A DNA stretch of 64,000 bases, from NCBI RefSeq assembly GCF_000368765.1, contig NZ_KB849655.1:917231-981230 (forward strand), read 5' to 3'. The translations under genes were made by a program, and so were the position numbers. Source of the stretch: Acinetobacter junii CIP 64.5 (GTDB lineage Bacteria; Pseudomonadota; Gammaproteobacteria; Pseudomonadales; Moraxellaceae). The notes beneath the pieces are model-generated. The model made no database searches, had not been told where the DNA came from, and saw only the letters and a program-made list of their open reading frames with translations. Positions 41,366-51,647 of the stretch are shown here, in pieces. How positions within the stretch are numbered: the first letter of the stretch is position 1; the number at the start of each line of letters is the position of its first letter.

Positions 41366-41713
41366 TTATTGATTTTGAGATTTTTCATAGCGAATTGAAT
41401 TGATATACCAAAGTTTTTTCCCTAGAGGAGTGATGACCTCAACTTCGTCGTCCACTTGTTTACTCAATAAAGCACGCGCCATTGGTGATTCAATGGATAT
41501 ATGTTGTGGATGATGATCATATATTTCATCGACACCGACAATACGTAAGGTTTTTTGATCGCCAGCATCATTTTCTATCTCTACCCAAGCTCCAAAGTAA
41601 ACTTTTCCTTCTTGCTCAGGGACATAATCTACAATTTTTAATTCTTCTAAACGCTTTCCTAAATATCTAACCCTGCGATCAATTTTCCTAAGTAATTGTT
41701 TATTATACTGATA
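41366..41713 (-). pseudogene. greB: Native greB, 3' part, cut by the island
   Basis: On the minus strand the sequence reads YQYNKQLLRKIDRRVRYLGK, continues through YFGAWVEIENDAG and ends EKSQNQ, which is the last 115 codons of a transcription elongation factor GreB. Upstream of the TAT codon the homology stops dead at 41713/41714. The missing first 47 codons lie at 61896-62036 on the same strand. Joining the two gives exactly 163 codons. GreB rescues backtracked RNA polymerase; this fragment lacks the N-terminal coiled coil and is non-functional. Confidence 0.92.
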
Positions 41714-41821
41714 TTACAACCCCGCCATATAAAATACTATTACCTAATAAATTAGTTTGACAATTGATCAATTACTGATACTTTGAATGTTAAACATCCT
41801 AAACTTCATACTAAATAGTAT

Positions 41822-43132
41822 ATGGCTTATGTTAAGAAAATTTATGTAAATTACAAAGATTGCTCCACACAAACTACTTTGGTCTTACCATGTATCTTGA
41901 CTGAGAAAGGAATCATTATTTCTCATTTACGTTATTTGGCATGGTTCAATTCAAAAAGTGAAGCATGGAAAGAAAGATCATGTTACGCGCTTAAACTTCT
42001 ATTGAAATATATTAATGCTACTCCCAACCTTGATAGTGCCACAAAAGTCCTAAAAGCCTTCACTGAGGCGTTAATCACAGGCACTATACATTCTCCCAAT
42101 AATACTGACCCACTTGAACTTTATTGGAGACCAAGAACAGTTCGAGATACAAATAATTTACTGTTCCATATCACGCATTACACAGATTTTTTAGCTCTTC
42201 AAGATGAACATGCAACGAATAGAGTAAATCCATTTCGTAAAGCAACAAGTTATGAAGAACGTCTGAATTGGTGTGCTTATTAGCATAAGCAAGCAAATGT
42301 TTTTCTAAATCACTTAACCAAGAAAGATCTTTCTCTACCAAAAGTGCGGTTAGTTGGAAGTTATAGAGAAGATTTAGTTGACTTTGAATATGCTGTACGT
42401 TTCCCAGAAGATCATATTGAAAGACTTTTATATCTAGGTTTTGAAAAGAATGGGGTAATTGATTACAAATCCCAAGCTATCACTATGTTAATGAATTATT
42501 GTGGTCTAAGAAAAAGTGAAATTTTCCATATTTACACTTCAGATATTACTTTAAATCCCAACAAGCCTAAAGAAGCCTTAGTTCGTGTTTATCACCCTGA
42601 ATTAGGTGCTTCCCCAGACCCTTACTTCAAAAACAGACGAGAATACTTGTTAGCCAAAACATCTTATAAACCACGGAATAATTATCTGTTATCCGAAAGA
42701 CTGTATGCTGGGTGGAAAACACCATTATTGACTTCAAAATTAGGCTACTTTGAGGTTGTATTTAACCCTCCTGAAAAAGCTAAAGAATTTTTATTAATCT
42801 GGGCAAATTATCTAAAATATCAACGTATAGAGCCTTCAAAAAGTTCTCCTCATCCTTTTGCATTTACAAATAGTCTAGGTGAACCTGAAACTATAAAAAA
42901 TTTCCAAAGATTACATAAAAATGCCGTAGAACGTATTGGATTAATCTGTAAAAAAGATCTTGGAACGACCGAACATGGTCATCGACATGCTTACGGTTTT
43001 CGAGCACGTCAGGCTGGCTTAAATCAGGTTGAAATTCAAAAAGCGATGCATCACAAAAGCCCAACTTCTTGCCTTGTTTATATCAAACCGACATTAGAAG
43101 AAGTTCAAGATAAATTAAGAGATATTAAATGA
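41822..43132 (+). pseudogene. gmtY: Tyrosine recombinase, GmtY-like, with an internal amber codon
   Basis: One continuous frame of 437 codons is broken only by TAG at 42281-42283 (codon 154), between NWCAY and HKQANVFLNHL. The C-terminal catalytic domain has CGLRKSE (first Arg), HRHAYGFRARQAG (the HxxR-like box), MHHKSPTSC and CLVYIKP (nucleophile Tyr). It is the first of three coupled genes, the arrangement of gmtY-gmtZ-gmtX or Tn554 tnpA-tnpB-tnpC. The stop removes the whole catalytic domain unless suppressed or read through. The family name is by memory of the trio pattern, not by search. Confidence 0.8.
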
Positions 43133-45889
43133 TAAAACCACAAGCTATAAAGCAAATTGAAAATAAAAGATTTAATAGCAAATTTCCTACTTTAGAATCT
43201 TTAAAACAAACTTGTAAGAGTTTAGGTATTACAAACTCTGTAATTTATAAAGAAAAATATAAAGAATATGGACTTCCAGCACATCCTGAAAGAATCTATA
43301 AAGAATGGGTCAGTTATAAAGATTTTTTTGATATCGTTGAATTTATTTCATATGCTGAGTTACAAAAATTAGTTATTGAAAAAAATTTAACAACTTTAAA
43401 TCAGTACAAAAAATTTGTAAAACAGCAGAATGATCCATCATTACCTCTTGACCTAGAAGGTGTTTACAAAAATGAATGGAAAAATAGTTACAATTTTTTT
43501 GGTAAAGATGAACCATTTAAGCCAGATTTCATCTCTCCCGAATATATTACTTGGGCGATTAAAATAAAAGAATTTATGACTACAGCACGAGGGGGAGATA
43601 GTAAAAAAAACTCATCTTTGCCGCTTTGTTCGTCTTTATATTGAACGAATTGACCAAAGTAAAACACCCCACGCTTTTCTCATGCAAGAAAAGTTTGATG
43701 TAAAGTCCTTTCGTGATGTGCTTGCGAATATAGAATCTGAACCTACGAAGCGTAAACTAGTAGTTGCTGTTAATGAGTTCTTAGATTACATCATTAATAA
43801 TGATTTAACCATTGAAGATGAAGAAACAGGAGAAATTGTTCGGGTTGAGAATACTCGCAATCCATTTTCTTTTTTTTTAACTCAACAGAATATATCTTCA
43901 AGTTCAATTCGTTCAGAAACAACTAAGCCATGCTTACAGTACCATTTTGTTAAAAAGGCTCAAGAATGGATTATACCAACCAGTGCGAGGTGTTTTCAGG
44001 ATCTTGAGCATCTGCATAACTTTGATGCCGACTGGATCAAAGTTGATTTTGATCAATTAGATCCGTATGATCCTGAATGTGTCTATCGTATCGAAAATAA
44101 TCAAGCATATTTATGGTGTCCTACTGACTGGATTCATACATATGCGCTTACTAAGGTTCCTTTACGAGGACGACAAATTGCCTATAATGATTCTGGTGAA
44201 GCTGATGAATATATAGCTGAATTAGATTCACAAAATAAAGTTATTTGGCAAAAGAATACTTCCCCACTATCAGGGATGACTAAAGAACAATCTTTTATCA
44301 AAAAAATGCCTAATGGACAAATAGGCATGTTTACCACCACCAATAAAACAAACAATAATGGACAGGGTTACACAATTCCATGGATGCCTGAAGATTTAGC
44401 TTATTGGCTAGTTAAACTACGCCAATGGCAACAAAAATATAATCCTATAAATAGACCAAGTGAATGGAAAGATTGTGAAAGAACAAATTTAAATGAATTA
44501 CAAAGAATAGCAAAAGGTTTAAATTGCTTTCTATTCAGGCGGTTTAATGATTTTGAACCCGCAGCTGTTTCAAATGCACTTACCCCGAGACTAGCCGCTG
44601 CGCTATGGAATATACAACCTTCTAACTTAACTTTAACAACTTTAGAAGGAAACCCTGCTACACTCGGTTGCTATAAATCAAAATATACTCCTCATAGCAT
44701 GCGTGTCAGTTTAATTACAGCTTATGTTACTGAAATGGGTATGCCAATTGAAATAGTGATGAAAATTGTTGGGCATAGCTCTGTCATCATGTCTATTTAC
44801 TATTGCAAGGTTTCAAATAGTGATATTCGAAAAAAACTGGAAGAAGGTGAAAAAATAGCGCTAAAATCTGAAGCAGAATCGATTCAAAAAACAATTGAAC
44901 AAAACAAAATTGAAGATGTCAAAAATCAATTAATTGGGAATAATTCCGAATTATTACAAGCGTTATCAAATGAAGTTCCTGCGGGAAATTACGTTTTTAG
45001 AGATTATGGTATTTGCCCTTTTGCAGCATCAAGGTGTGAAGATGGTGGTGAAACAATCAAAAGTAGTTCTTTCTATACACCTACACCACAAGGTTATTTA
45101 GGTATTCAAAATTGCTTAAGATGTAGGCATTTCATTACAGGACCCGCTTTTATTGGTGGACTTTTAGCAATTACTAACGAAATTTTACTCCAATCCAATG
45201 ATCAATCTGATATCTGCGCAAAATTACAACTAAAAATCAATATGATTAATGAAGGTATTGATCAACTTGAAAAAGAAGAATATAGCGCCAATCTAAAGCA
45301 ACAAAAATTTGAAGGAGCTGCTGAAAGATCAAAATTGGAGACTGATCTTCGTAATTTTGAATCTGAATATGAAACAGCAGCAAAAAAATTAGACATGCTC
45401 TTGTGTGATATACAAGCTGCTTATAGCTATATAACTAAATGTCATAAGCTAATTAACAATGATGTTTTATTAGAAGATTCAAACAAGCTATCTCTAATTA
45501 CCACTGCTAATGCAGAGTTAGTTTTAGAATTGGAAGAAGTCAGTCACTATCAGCAATTACAGGAAGTCTGTGAAAATGCGGTAATTTATAAATCATGCCA
45601 TGCAGATCAGGCTATTTATCCACGAACACAACTAATCGACAAAATGGCGTTATTTAATGGCATTATGCCGAAGCTATTTACGCTATCAAAAGATCAACAA
45701 CTCTCAGCAGGTAACCAAATTTTTAAGTTATTGATGAGTCGGCTTAAATCTTGGGATAAAATTCAAAAAGTCATAGAGGGCGAAATTAAACTAATTAAAC
45801 TTTCAGAATCTGAGAAAATTTCAAAATCGGAAATTGAATTAATTCTTCATAATTCCCCTACTTTAATTGAGACAAGTTATGACTCCTGA
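43129..45889 (+). pseudogene. gmtZ: Large tyrosine recombinase, GmtZ/TnpB-like, frameshifted in an A8 run
   Basis: The gene starts at ATG 43129, overlapping the gmtY stop as ATGA. Its first 171 codons run to a stop at 43644. Removing one A from the eight-A run at 43603-43610 joins it to the rest, reading KKTHLCRFVRLYIERIDQ into MQEKFDVKSF, for about 919 residues. The catalytic part has HSMRVSLITAYV, KIVGHSSVIMS and IYYCKV (nucleophile Tyr). A Cys-rich region, CPFAASRC and CLRCRH, may bind zinc. A coiled-coil-like tail follows. The run could be a slippery site, but a plain frameshift is simpler. Confidence 0.78.
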
Positions 45890-46199
45890 AGATTTATTAA
45901 AAGAATTAAAAAAGGATAGCTCATTAAAAGTTCAACAATCTCTTGATAATATCTATGAAGTATGCGCTGAACAGCAAGAAAGAGGAATTCATGACTTCTC
46001 GATCAGCACTATTTCAAAATTAGGTTTTAACCGTGGTGTTCCAAAAGCCCAAAGTATTAGAAACAAGTCTGGTAACAAATACAAAGCGCTAATTCAATGC
46101 TTTACAGATATTGCATCACAAAAACCTAAATTAAAAAAACCTCACAAAGTGAAAATCAGTGGATTGAAGAAATTCAAAATCCCAAGCATCAATTACTAG
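45879..46199 (+). CDS. gmtX: Small trio partner, GmtX/TnpC-like
   Basis: This 106-residue protein starts MTPEDLLKELKKDSS at ATG 45879, inside the last codons of the large recombinase gene. The central FSISTISKLGFNRGVPKAQ, followed by IRNKSGNKYKALI, looks like a small helical DNA-binding module and matches my memory of GmtX proteins; TnpC of Tn554 holds the same place. It is intact, unlike its two partners. It probably assists integration or orientation. The family call needs an HMM search. Confidence 0.7.
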   Translation: MTPEDLLKELKKDSSLKVQQSLDNIYEVCAEQQERGIHDFSISTISKLGFNRGVPKAQSIRNKSGNKYKALIQCFTDIASQKPKLKKPHKVKISGLKKFKIPSINY

Positions 46200-46207
46200 T
46201 GCGTATC

Positions 46208-46489
46208 ATGGCATCTGAGTTAAAAGAAGCCCAACAAGTGATTCGTGAAATCATTCCTCCTAAACAACGGATTGATATTTACGATCATAAGAATATGATA
46301 CCAGATCAATCTTTTAAGCTTTCTGAACAAGAAGTTCGGGCGTTACAGTATTTACTTTCTACAGATTTTCAAAAAAAGTGGAATCTAAAACCTACACCTT
46401 ATGGTGAGCTTGTGGATGAGTTGAATAAGCCAGTTTTTAAAGTTTCAACATTGGATGCCTTACGCAAGGCTTTGGAGTACTTGTCTTGA
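46208..46489 (+). CDS. Unknown small protein coupled to the replacement greB
   Basis: This 93-residue acidic, soluble protein begins MASELKEAQQVIREI at ATG 46208; a GTG at 46199, overlapping the gmtX stop, is the alternative. It has no recognised domain. Its stop TGA overlaps the TTG start of the downstream greB by three bases (TTGA), so the two are translationally coupled, and it follows gmtX with almost no gap. It therefore looks like a fixed part of the element core rather than random cargo. Confidence 0.65.
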   Translation: MASELKEAQQVIREIIPPKQRIDIYDHKNMIPDQSFKLSEQEVRALQYLLSTDFQKKWNLKPTPYGELVDELNKPVFKVSTLDALRKALEYLS

Positions 46490-46986
46490 ATCGTAAATTA
46501 CTGACCGCTGAAGGCTACCAACGCTTACAAGATGAACTAAATGATTTGGTTCGTAAAGAACGCCCAGAAATTACTAAGATCGTTTCATGGGCTGCCAGTC
46601 TCGGCGATCGGTCTGAAAACGCAGATTACCACTATAATAAAAGAAAACTACGTGAAATTGACCGCAGAATTAGATACTTAACCAAACTTTTTGAGGTAGC
46701 TCATAAGGTCGAATATAGCCCTGAACAAGATGGAAAAGCTTATTTTGGAGCATGGGTTGAATTAGAAAATGATGAAGGTGAAACCATCAAGTTTCGCATC
46801 GTTGGCGATGAAGAAATATATGGTAGAAAAGACTATATTTCCCTTCAATCCCCTATAGCTAGAGCTTGCTTAGGTAAATCTATAGGTGATGAAGTTAAAG
46901 TGCAAACCCCGAAGGGAATAAATGAATGGTACATCATAAAAATTGAGTACTTAGATGGTAACCCCCCTAAAAATAATAGGATCTAA
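46486..46986 (+). CDS. greB: Complete GreB carried by the island
   Basis: This 166-residue protein is a full transcript-cleavage factor that rescues backtracked RNA polymerase. It has the N-terminal coiled coil with the acidic tip region (SWAASLGDRSENADYHYNKR) and the C-terminal domain YFGAWVELENDEG, ending SIGDEVKVQTPKGINEWYII. It begins with TTG, coupled to the gene before it. It differs from the disrupted native greB throughout, so it is a divergent homologue, not a recent copy. Being on the opposite strand to the native gene and next to the recombinase operon, it probably replaces the lost function. Confidence 0.92.
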   Translation: MNRKLLTAEGYQRLQDELNDLVRKERPEITKIVSWAASLGDRSENADYHYNKRKLREIDRRIRYLTKLFEVAHKVEYSPEQDGKAYFGAWVELENDEGETIKFRIVGDEEIYGRKDYISLQSPIARACLGKSIGDEVKVQTPKGINEWYIIKIEYLDGNPPKNNRI

Positions 46987-46990
46987 AAGT

Positions 46991-47560
46991 AGAATTTTCT
47001 CTTAAGATACAAACAAGAGATTCTACATGAAAACATCTAAATTTACTGATAGTCAAATTATATCCATCTTAAAACAGGCGGATCCTAGCAGACCTCTTAC
47101 AGCCCTTTGTCTCGAACATGACATGAGTAATGCCATTCTTTTATAAATGGCGGGCCAAATATGGTGGTATGGATAAATCATTTATGGCAAAACTTAAAGA
47201 GCTAGAAGCCGAAAATACCAGACTTAAAAAGATGTATGCGGAAGAGCGATTAAAGGCCCAAATCATCCAGGAAGCGATGGCAATGAGTAGTACTGCTACG
47301 TAATGGTGAAGCCATCTTGCCAGCGTAAGATGGCACATCAGGCAGTTGCCCATCATGCATTAGTATTTGTTTGGCTTGTAAAGCATTTGGTATTAGTTAA
47401 ACCTGCTACCGCTAGCAAGCCAAACTCAGCCATGACAATGCAATAATTGCTAAACAGCTCCTTGAACTTACTGAGAAAAATTCCGATTGGGGATTTGGTC
47501 TGTGCTTCTCATATTTACGGCATGTTAAGAGTTACTACTGTAATCACTAGCGGGTTACCG
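46991..47560 (+). mobile_element. Decayed IS3-family element
   Basis: An OrfA-like frame starts at 47027, MKTSKFTDSQIISILKQAD, and is broken by a one-base shift near 47138. The next frame continues FYKWRAKYGGMDKSF, then KLKELEAENTRLKK, the leucine-zipper region of IS3 OrfA. After TAA at 47300 an OrfB start, MVKPSCQR, and fragments resembling QLLELTEKNSDWGFGLCF follow with several stops. No intact integrase core or right end is found. It is a remnant only. Confidence 0.75.
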
Positions 47561-47775
47561 CATTTACTGCATATACTTTTATAAATCGTCCAGTAGTTCT
47601 TATTTTCAATCTACCCCTATCTCTTATTCACAATAGTCCATGATAAGTAAAGTTAAGATATTGAAGTGAATTTAGGTTAGTGAATAAAATTTCATATTTT
47701 TATTTTGAACACCAATCTTTTTTATAGTAAAAGTTAGATGTAGCATCGGAAACTATCACTACTGAGGCTTTAGAT

Positions 47776-48030
47776 ATGACAACTAGTAAGGCAATAGATG
47801 AAGATGATATAGATGAACATGATATTGCTACCGCAGCAGCTCATATACTTCGAGAAAGATTTATTACAGTTTCTCGTACGGAAACAGTATTTTATGTAAA
47901 GAATGATATTGTATGGAGTAAAGCTCCAAATGATAGCCCTGTTTTCATTAAACAATTATCTGGTCGTAACCTTGATCTTTCAAAAAAGTTCATTAGTCGC
48001 GGAACATTTAAATTTAAAAAACGGAATTAA
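47776..48030 (+). CDS. Hypothetical 84-residue protein
   Basis: The ATG has GAGG eight bases upstream. The protein is acidic at the N-terminus (DEDDIDEHD) and basic at the C-terminus (KFKKRN), with FYVKNDIVWSKAPND in the middle. I recognise no domain. It is flanked by IS debris and is probably island cargo. Its intact frame and ribosome site argue that it is a real gene, but function is unknown. Confidence 0.5.
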   Translation: MTTSKAIDEDDIDEHDIATAAAHILRERFITVSRTETVFYVKNDIVWSKAPNDSPVFIKQLSGRNLDLSKKFISRGTFKFKKRN

Positions 48031-48190
48031 ACATTTTGCTATTTTAGTAAATTAAAGATTTTTATTTTAATTGAGCATTTATCTGATATTTAACTTCAGC
48101 CAACCATTTAAATGCTTCTTAGAAACTGCAAAAGAAATGTCTAAGTATAATTGGACTCTAAAAATCTATTTTGTTTATATGTTTACTTAA

Positions 48191-48294
48191 TAGACCTCTT
48201 GCGAAAGTATCGTTTTGCCTAATTTTTGAATTGGCTAAAACCTTATTAAATGTAGCTTTAGACTGTTTAAATTTTGACTAACGCAAGAGGTCTA
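48191..48294. mobile_element. 104-bp MITE-like element
   Basis: The perfect 13-base terminal repeats TAGACCTCTTGCG and CGCAAGAGGTCTA enclose non-coding AT-rich sequence. The ends resemble those of IS5-family elements (GAGACCTTTGC-type). It has no coding capacity and would need a transposase in trans. Confidence 0.65.
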
Positions 48295-48608
48295 ATGTTG
48301 ATAAGAAGCCTAGGAAGGAAGAGTAAGCACATTAGTTTTTCCATCGTTCTTAATAATTAAATGAGGCAACATAACATCCTTAAAAAATCATAGGTAATAA
48401 TTTCTGGATGATGCAAATCTATAGCTTAACCAATAAAAACTCAGGCTGCATTTGATGCACATAGTAATAAATGGACTCTTTTAACATCATATTTATGTTT
48501 CAAGTCATGTAGTAATTACTGTACTCGTACACAGAATTTTTTCCACTCTCTGGGTTAGGGATTGCTCCATTCCCTAAAGACTTTGGTAATGCGGTTATTT
48601 CTATTATT
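48295..48608. other. Degenerate sequence left of IS1
   Basis: No intact gene is present. On the minus strand a 35-codon open stretch next to IS1, reading ALPKSLGNGAIPNPESGKNS, looks like the remains of a coding region with several later stops. I cannot name it. Confidence 0.35.
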
Positions 48609-48666
48609 GGTGGTGTTTCAAAAAGTATGCTGAAAAAAACAATATGGCTTTTGATAAAATAGAGGT

Positions 48667-48882
48667 ATGAAAATAACGCTACAAATCAAATGTCCTACCT
48701 GTCTAAGTAACAATATAAAGAGAAATGGCATCAAAGTAGATGGGAAACAAAACCATCAATGCAAAGATTGCAAACGTCAGTTTATTGGTGATCATGCATT
48801 AAGCTATCAAGGGTGTAACTCAGGTATTACCGGCAAGATATTACATTTAATGGTCAGAGGAAGCGGTGAGAGATATTGCTGA
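48667..48882 (+). CDS. IS1 transposase, N-terminal (zinc/HTH) part, copy A
   Basis: The 71-residue frame has the IS1 zinc-finger pattern CPTCLSNNIKRNG with HQCKDCKRQF. It stops at 48882 and overlaps the catalytic frame by 17 bases. In single-frame IS1 relatives the two are one protein, so expression here needs frameshifting or this element is defective. Confidence 0.8.
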   Translation: MKITLQIKCPTCLSNNIKRNGIKVDGKQNHQCKDCKRQFIGDHALSYQGCNSGITGKILHLMVRGSGERYC

Positions 48883-49366
48883 AGTCGAGCGTATCAGCAT
48901 TGGCAAGGTATTACGAACCTTAAGTGAATCGATCTATCAGATTCAGCCTAAACAAAGCAACTACGAATGTCTTGAAGTCGATGAACTCTGGACTTTTGTA
49001 GGGAATAAGAAAAATAAACAATGGCTTATTTATGCCTACCATCGAGAATCTGGAGAAATTGTTGCTTATGTTTGGGGTAAGCGGGATTTAGCAACGGTTC
49101 AACGTCTTAAAGCTAGACTTAAAAAGCTTGGGGTTCAATATGCTCGAATTGCGAGTGATCATTGGGATAGTTTTATCACAGCATTTCAATGTTGCAAGCA
49201 AGTGATCGGTAAGTTTTTTACCGTCGGTATTGAAGGTAACAACTGTAGAATTCGTCATCGAATCAGGCGTGGATTTAGGAGAAGTTGCAACTTTTCTAAA
49301 AAGCTCGAAAATCATTTTAAAGCCTTTGATTTGACTTTCTTTTACCTTAATAACGGATTTGTTTAA
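48866..49366 (+). CDS. IS1 transposase, catalytic part, copy A
   Basis: The 166-residue frame begins at GTG (MRDIAEVERISIGKVL) and carries the IS1 DDE residues in EVDELWTFVG and ASDHWDSF, plus RRGFRRSCNFSK near the end. It differs from copy B by one residue in WGKRDLATV (Val in copy B). Confidence 0.8.
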   Translation: MRDIAEVERISIGKVLRTLSESIYQIQPKQSNYECLEVDELWTFVGNKKNKQWLIYAYHRESGEIVAYVWGKRDLATVQRLKARLKKLGVQYARIASDHWDSFITAFQCCKQVIGKFFTVGIEGNNCRIRHRIRRGFRRSCNFSKKLENHFKAFDLTFFYLNNGFV

Positions 49367-49393
49367 CGCCAGCATACTTTTTGAAACACCACC

Positions 49394-49669
49394 AAGATTT
49401 ATACTTGGATATCGTTTTCTAAGTTTTGGTTCAATATAGTTTCGGAAATTTAAGGCTAGGCGTTTGTTTTCAATGAATTCACACTTAGTTTTTTTTAATT
49501 TTCCATTTAGACTGATGTAGGCATGAGCTTTTTCATTTTCACCTATTCCCACTTCTTCGAAGTGTAATCCGAAACTTGGAGACCAACCTTCACGAAAATT
49601 TTTGGGTAAATCACCATAATCTAAGAATGCTTCAATTGTATAAAGTTTTCTTAATTCTTCGTCCTTCAT
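49394..49669 (-). pseudogene. Gene of unknown function truncated by IS1
   Basis: The minus-strand gene starts MKDEELRKLYTIEAFLDYGD at ATG 49669 behind GGAG. It runs 92 codons to RKRYPSINL, where the IS1 right end cuts it. Its frame continues by chance through the IS1 antisense strand, which is not meaningful. It resembles no family I know. The missing C-terminal part is not found on the other side of either IS1 copy. Confidence 0.55.
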
Positions 49670-49685
49670 TGCCACTCCATGAACA

Positions 49686-49799
49686 TTAGACTGATTCAAT
49701 GATGTAATCTATACCTAGCGCCATTTTCCCTGACCAACTTTCTACAGTGTCTTTGGCTTTTATTATTTTAATGTATTGATCCCCATCTTCGGGATACAT
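49686..49799 (-). CDS. Possible 37-residue protein
   Basis: The frame MYPEDGDQYIKIIKAKDTVE, ending GIDYIIESV, lies just upstream of the truncated gene on the same strand. Its protein-like composition suggests a real small gene or the end of one; in-frame alternative starts occur up to four codons earlier (LVK). Function unknown. Confidence 0.35.
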   Translation of the reverse strand: MYPEDGDQYIKIIKAKDTVESWSGKMALGIDYIIESV

Positions 49800-49831
49800 C
49801 TTAACCAACCTTACAAGTCATTAAAAGCTAA

Positions 49832-49863
49832 GATTGTAGTTAGCTTAAAAGCTTACTACAATC
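49832..49863. repeat. Inverted repeat, possible terminator
   Basis: GATTGTAG and CTACAATC form 8-bp outer arms with a partly complementary interior (TTAGCTT/AAGCTTA). Confidence 0.4.
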
Positions 49864-50476
49864 AATAAACTAAACCATTATTAGGTTTAAGATGATATAT
49901 AATCAAAAAATAGCTTATAAAATTCATTATATTACTATTTTTGATTATATATTTACTAAGTACTTATAAAGTTTCATCCTAACCCTAAAAACAGAGAGAA
50001 ACGTCGCGCGCTCTCCTATTCATAAAAAATCACTTTTATATCAGTATGTTGTGATCACTTTCACCCAAGACTGGATCGTTTTGCTTTTCATGGGAGAATG
50101 ATTAAGGGCGCTAAAGTATCATCCTAATTTTCGCCCAGGCTCGAAATATACGGTAAATGGTGAAAATAAAAATTCATCCTTTTCCGATGTTGCCCGTTCC
50201 AACACGTAAGCAGTCAGTCAGAAAAAACACATAGATCCAATCCCTAGCGAGCATTGAGTTCTCTCATCCGTGCCAACTGCTCCAACCCTTGGACGCCCTA
50301 AATGCTTACCCAAAAAAATCAACACCTTCTTTTAAAAATACAATCAAAAATGACTCCCTTATATCCATTTAACCTAAACAGCCTTCCCCCCCAATGCACT
50401 AGCTAGGGCTCGTAGTTCGGCACAAGGCTGAAGTCGCTTGGCTGCTTCGCTGTGCAGATCCATGACCCACTTTCCA
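49864..50476. other. Non-coding junction left of the heat-resistance locus
   Basis: Base composition shifts from AT-rich to GC-rich at about 50390. No complete gene is visible. A minus-strand tail (50374-50463) reads MDLHSEAAKRLQPCAELRA, then LASALGGKAV and a stop, which looks like the C-terminal remnant of a lost gene that I cannot identify. Confidence 0.4.
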
Positions 50477-51628
<1,152 letters not shown>

Positions 51629-51647
51629 GCCATTCTCCTTGTTGAAA

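Larger units (their letters stand above)
48609..49393 (+). mobile_element. IS1-family element, copy A
   Basis: The element is 785 bp with 24-bp terminal repeats that begin GGTGGTGTTTCAAAAAG. It carries an IS1-type transposase split into two overlapping frames. A near-identical inverted copy lies at 59013-59797. Flanking sequences TCTATTATT and AAGATTTAT are not a target duplication. Confidence 0.9.

Noticed and set aside
41714..46986. Tn7-like or AbaR-type (comM) transposon
   Set aside because: No tnsABCDE genes and the target is greB, not comM or glmS; the recombinases are tyrosine type.
49088..49699. A 203-codon minus-strand frame
   Set aside because: Only the part from 49394 rightward is a real gene start; the rest is the antisense of the IS1 transposase.
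49980..50200. Possible plasmid pdif (XerC/XerD) site near the heat-resistance block
   Set aside because: A partial resemblance only; neither half-site with a proper 6-bp spacer could be matched.
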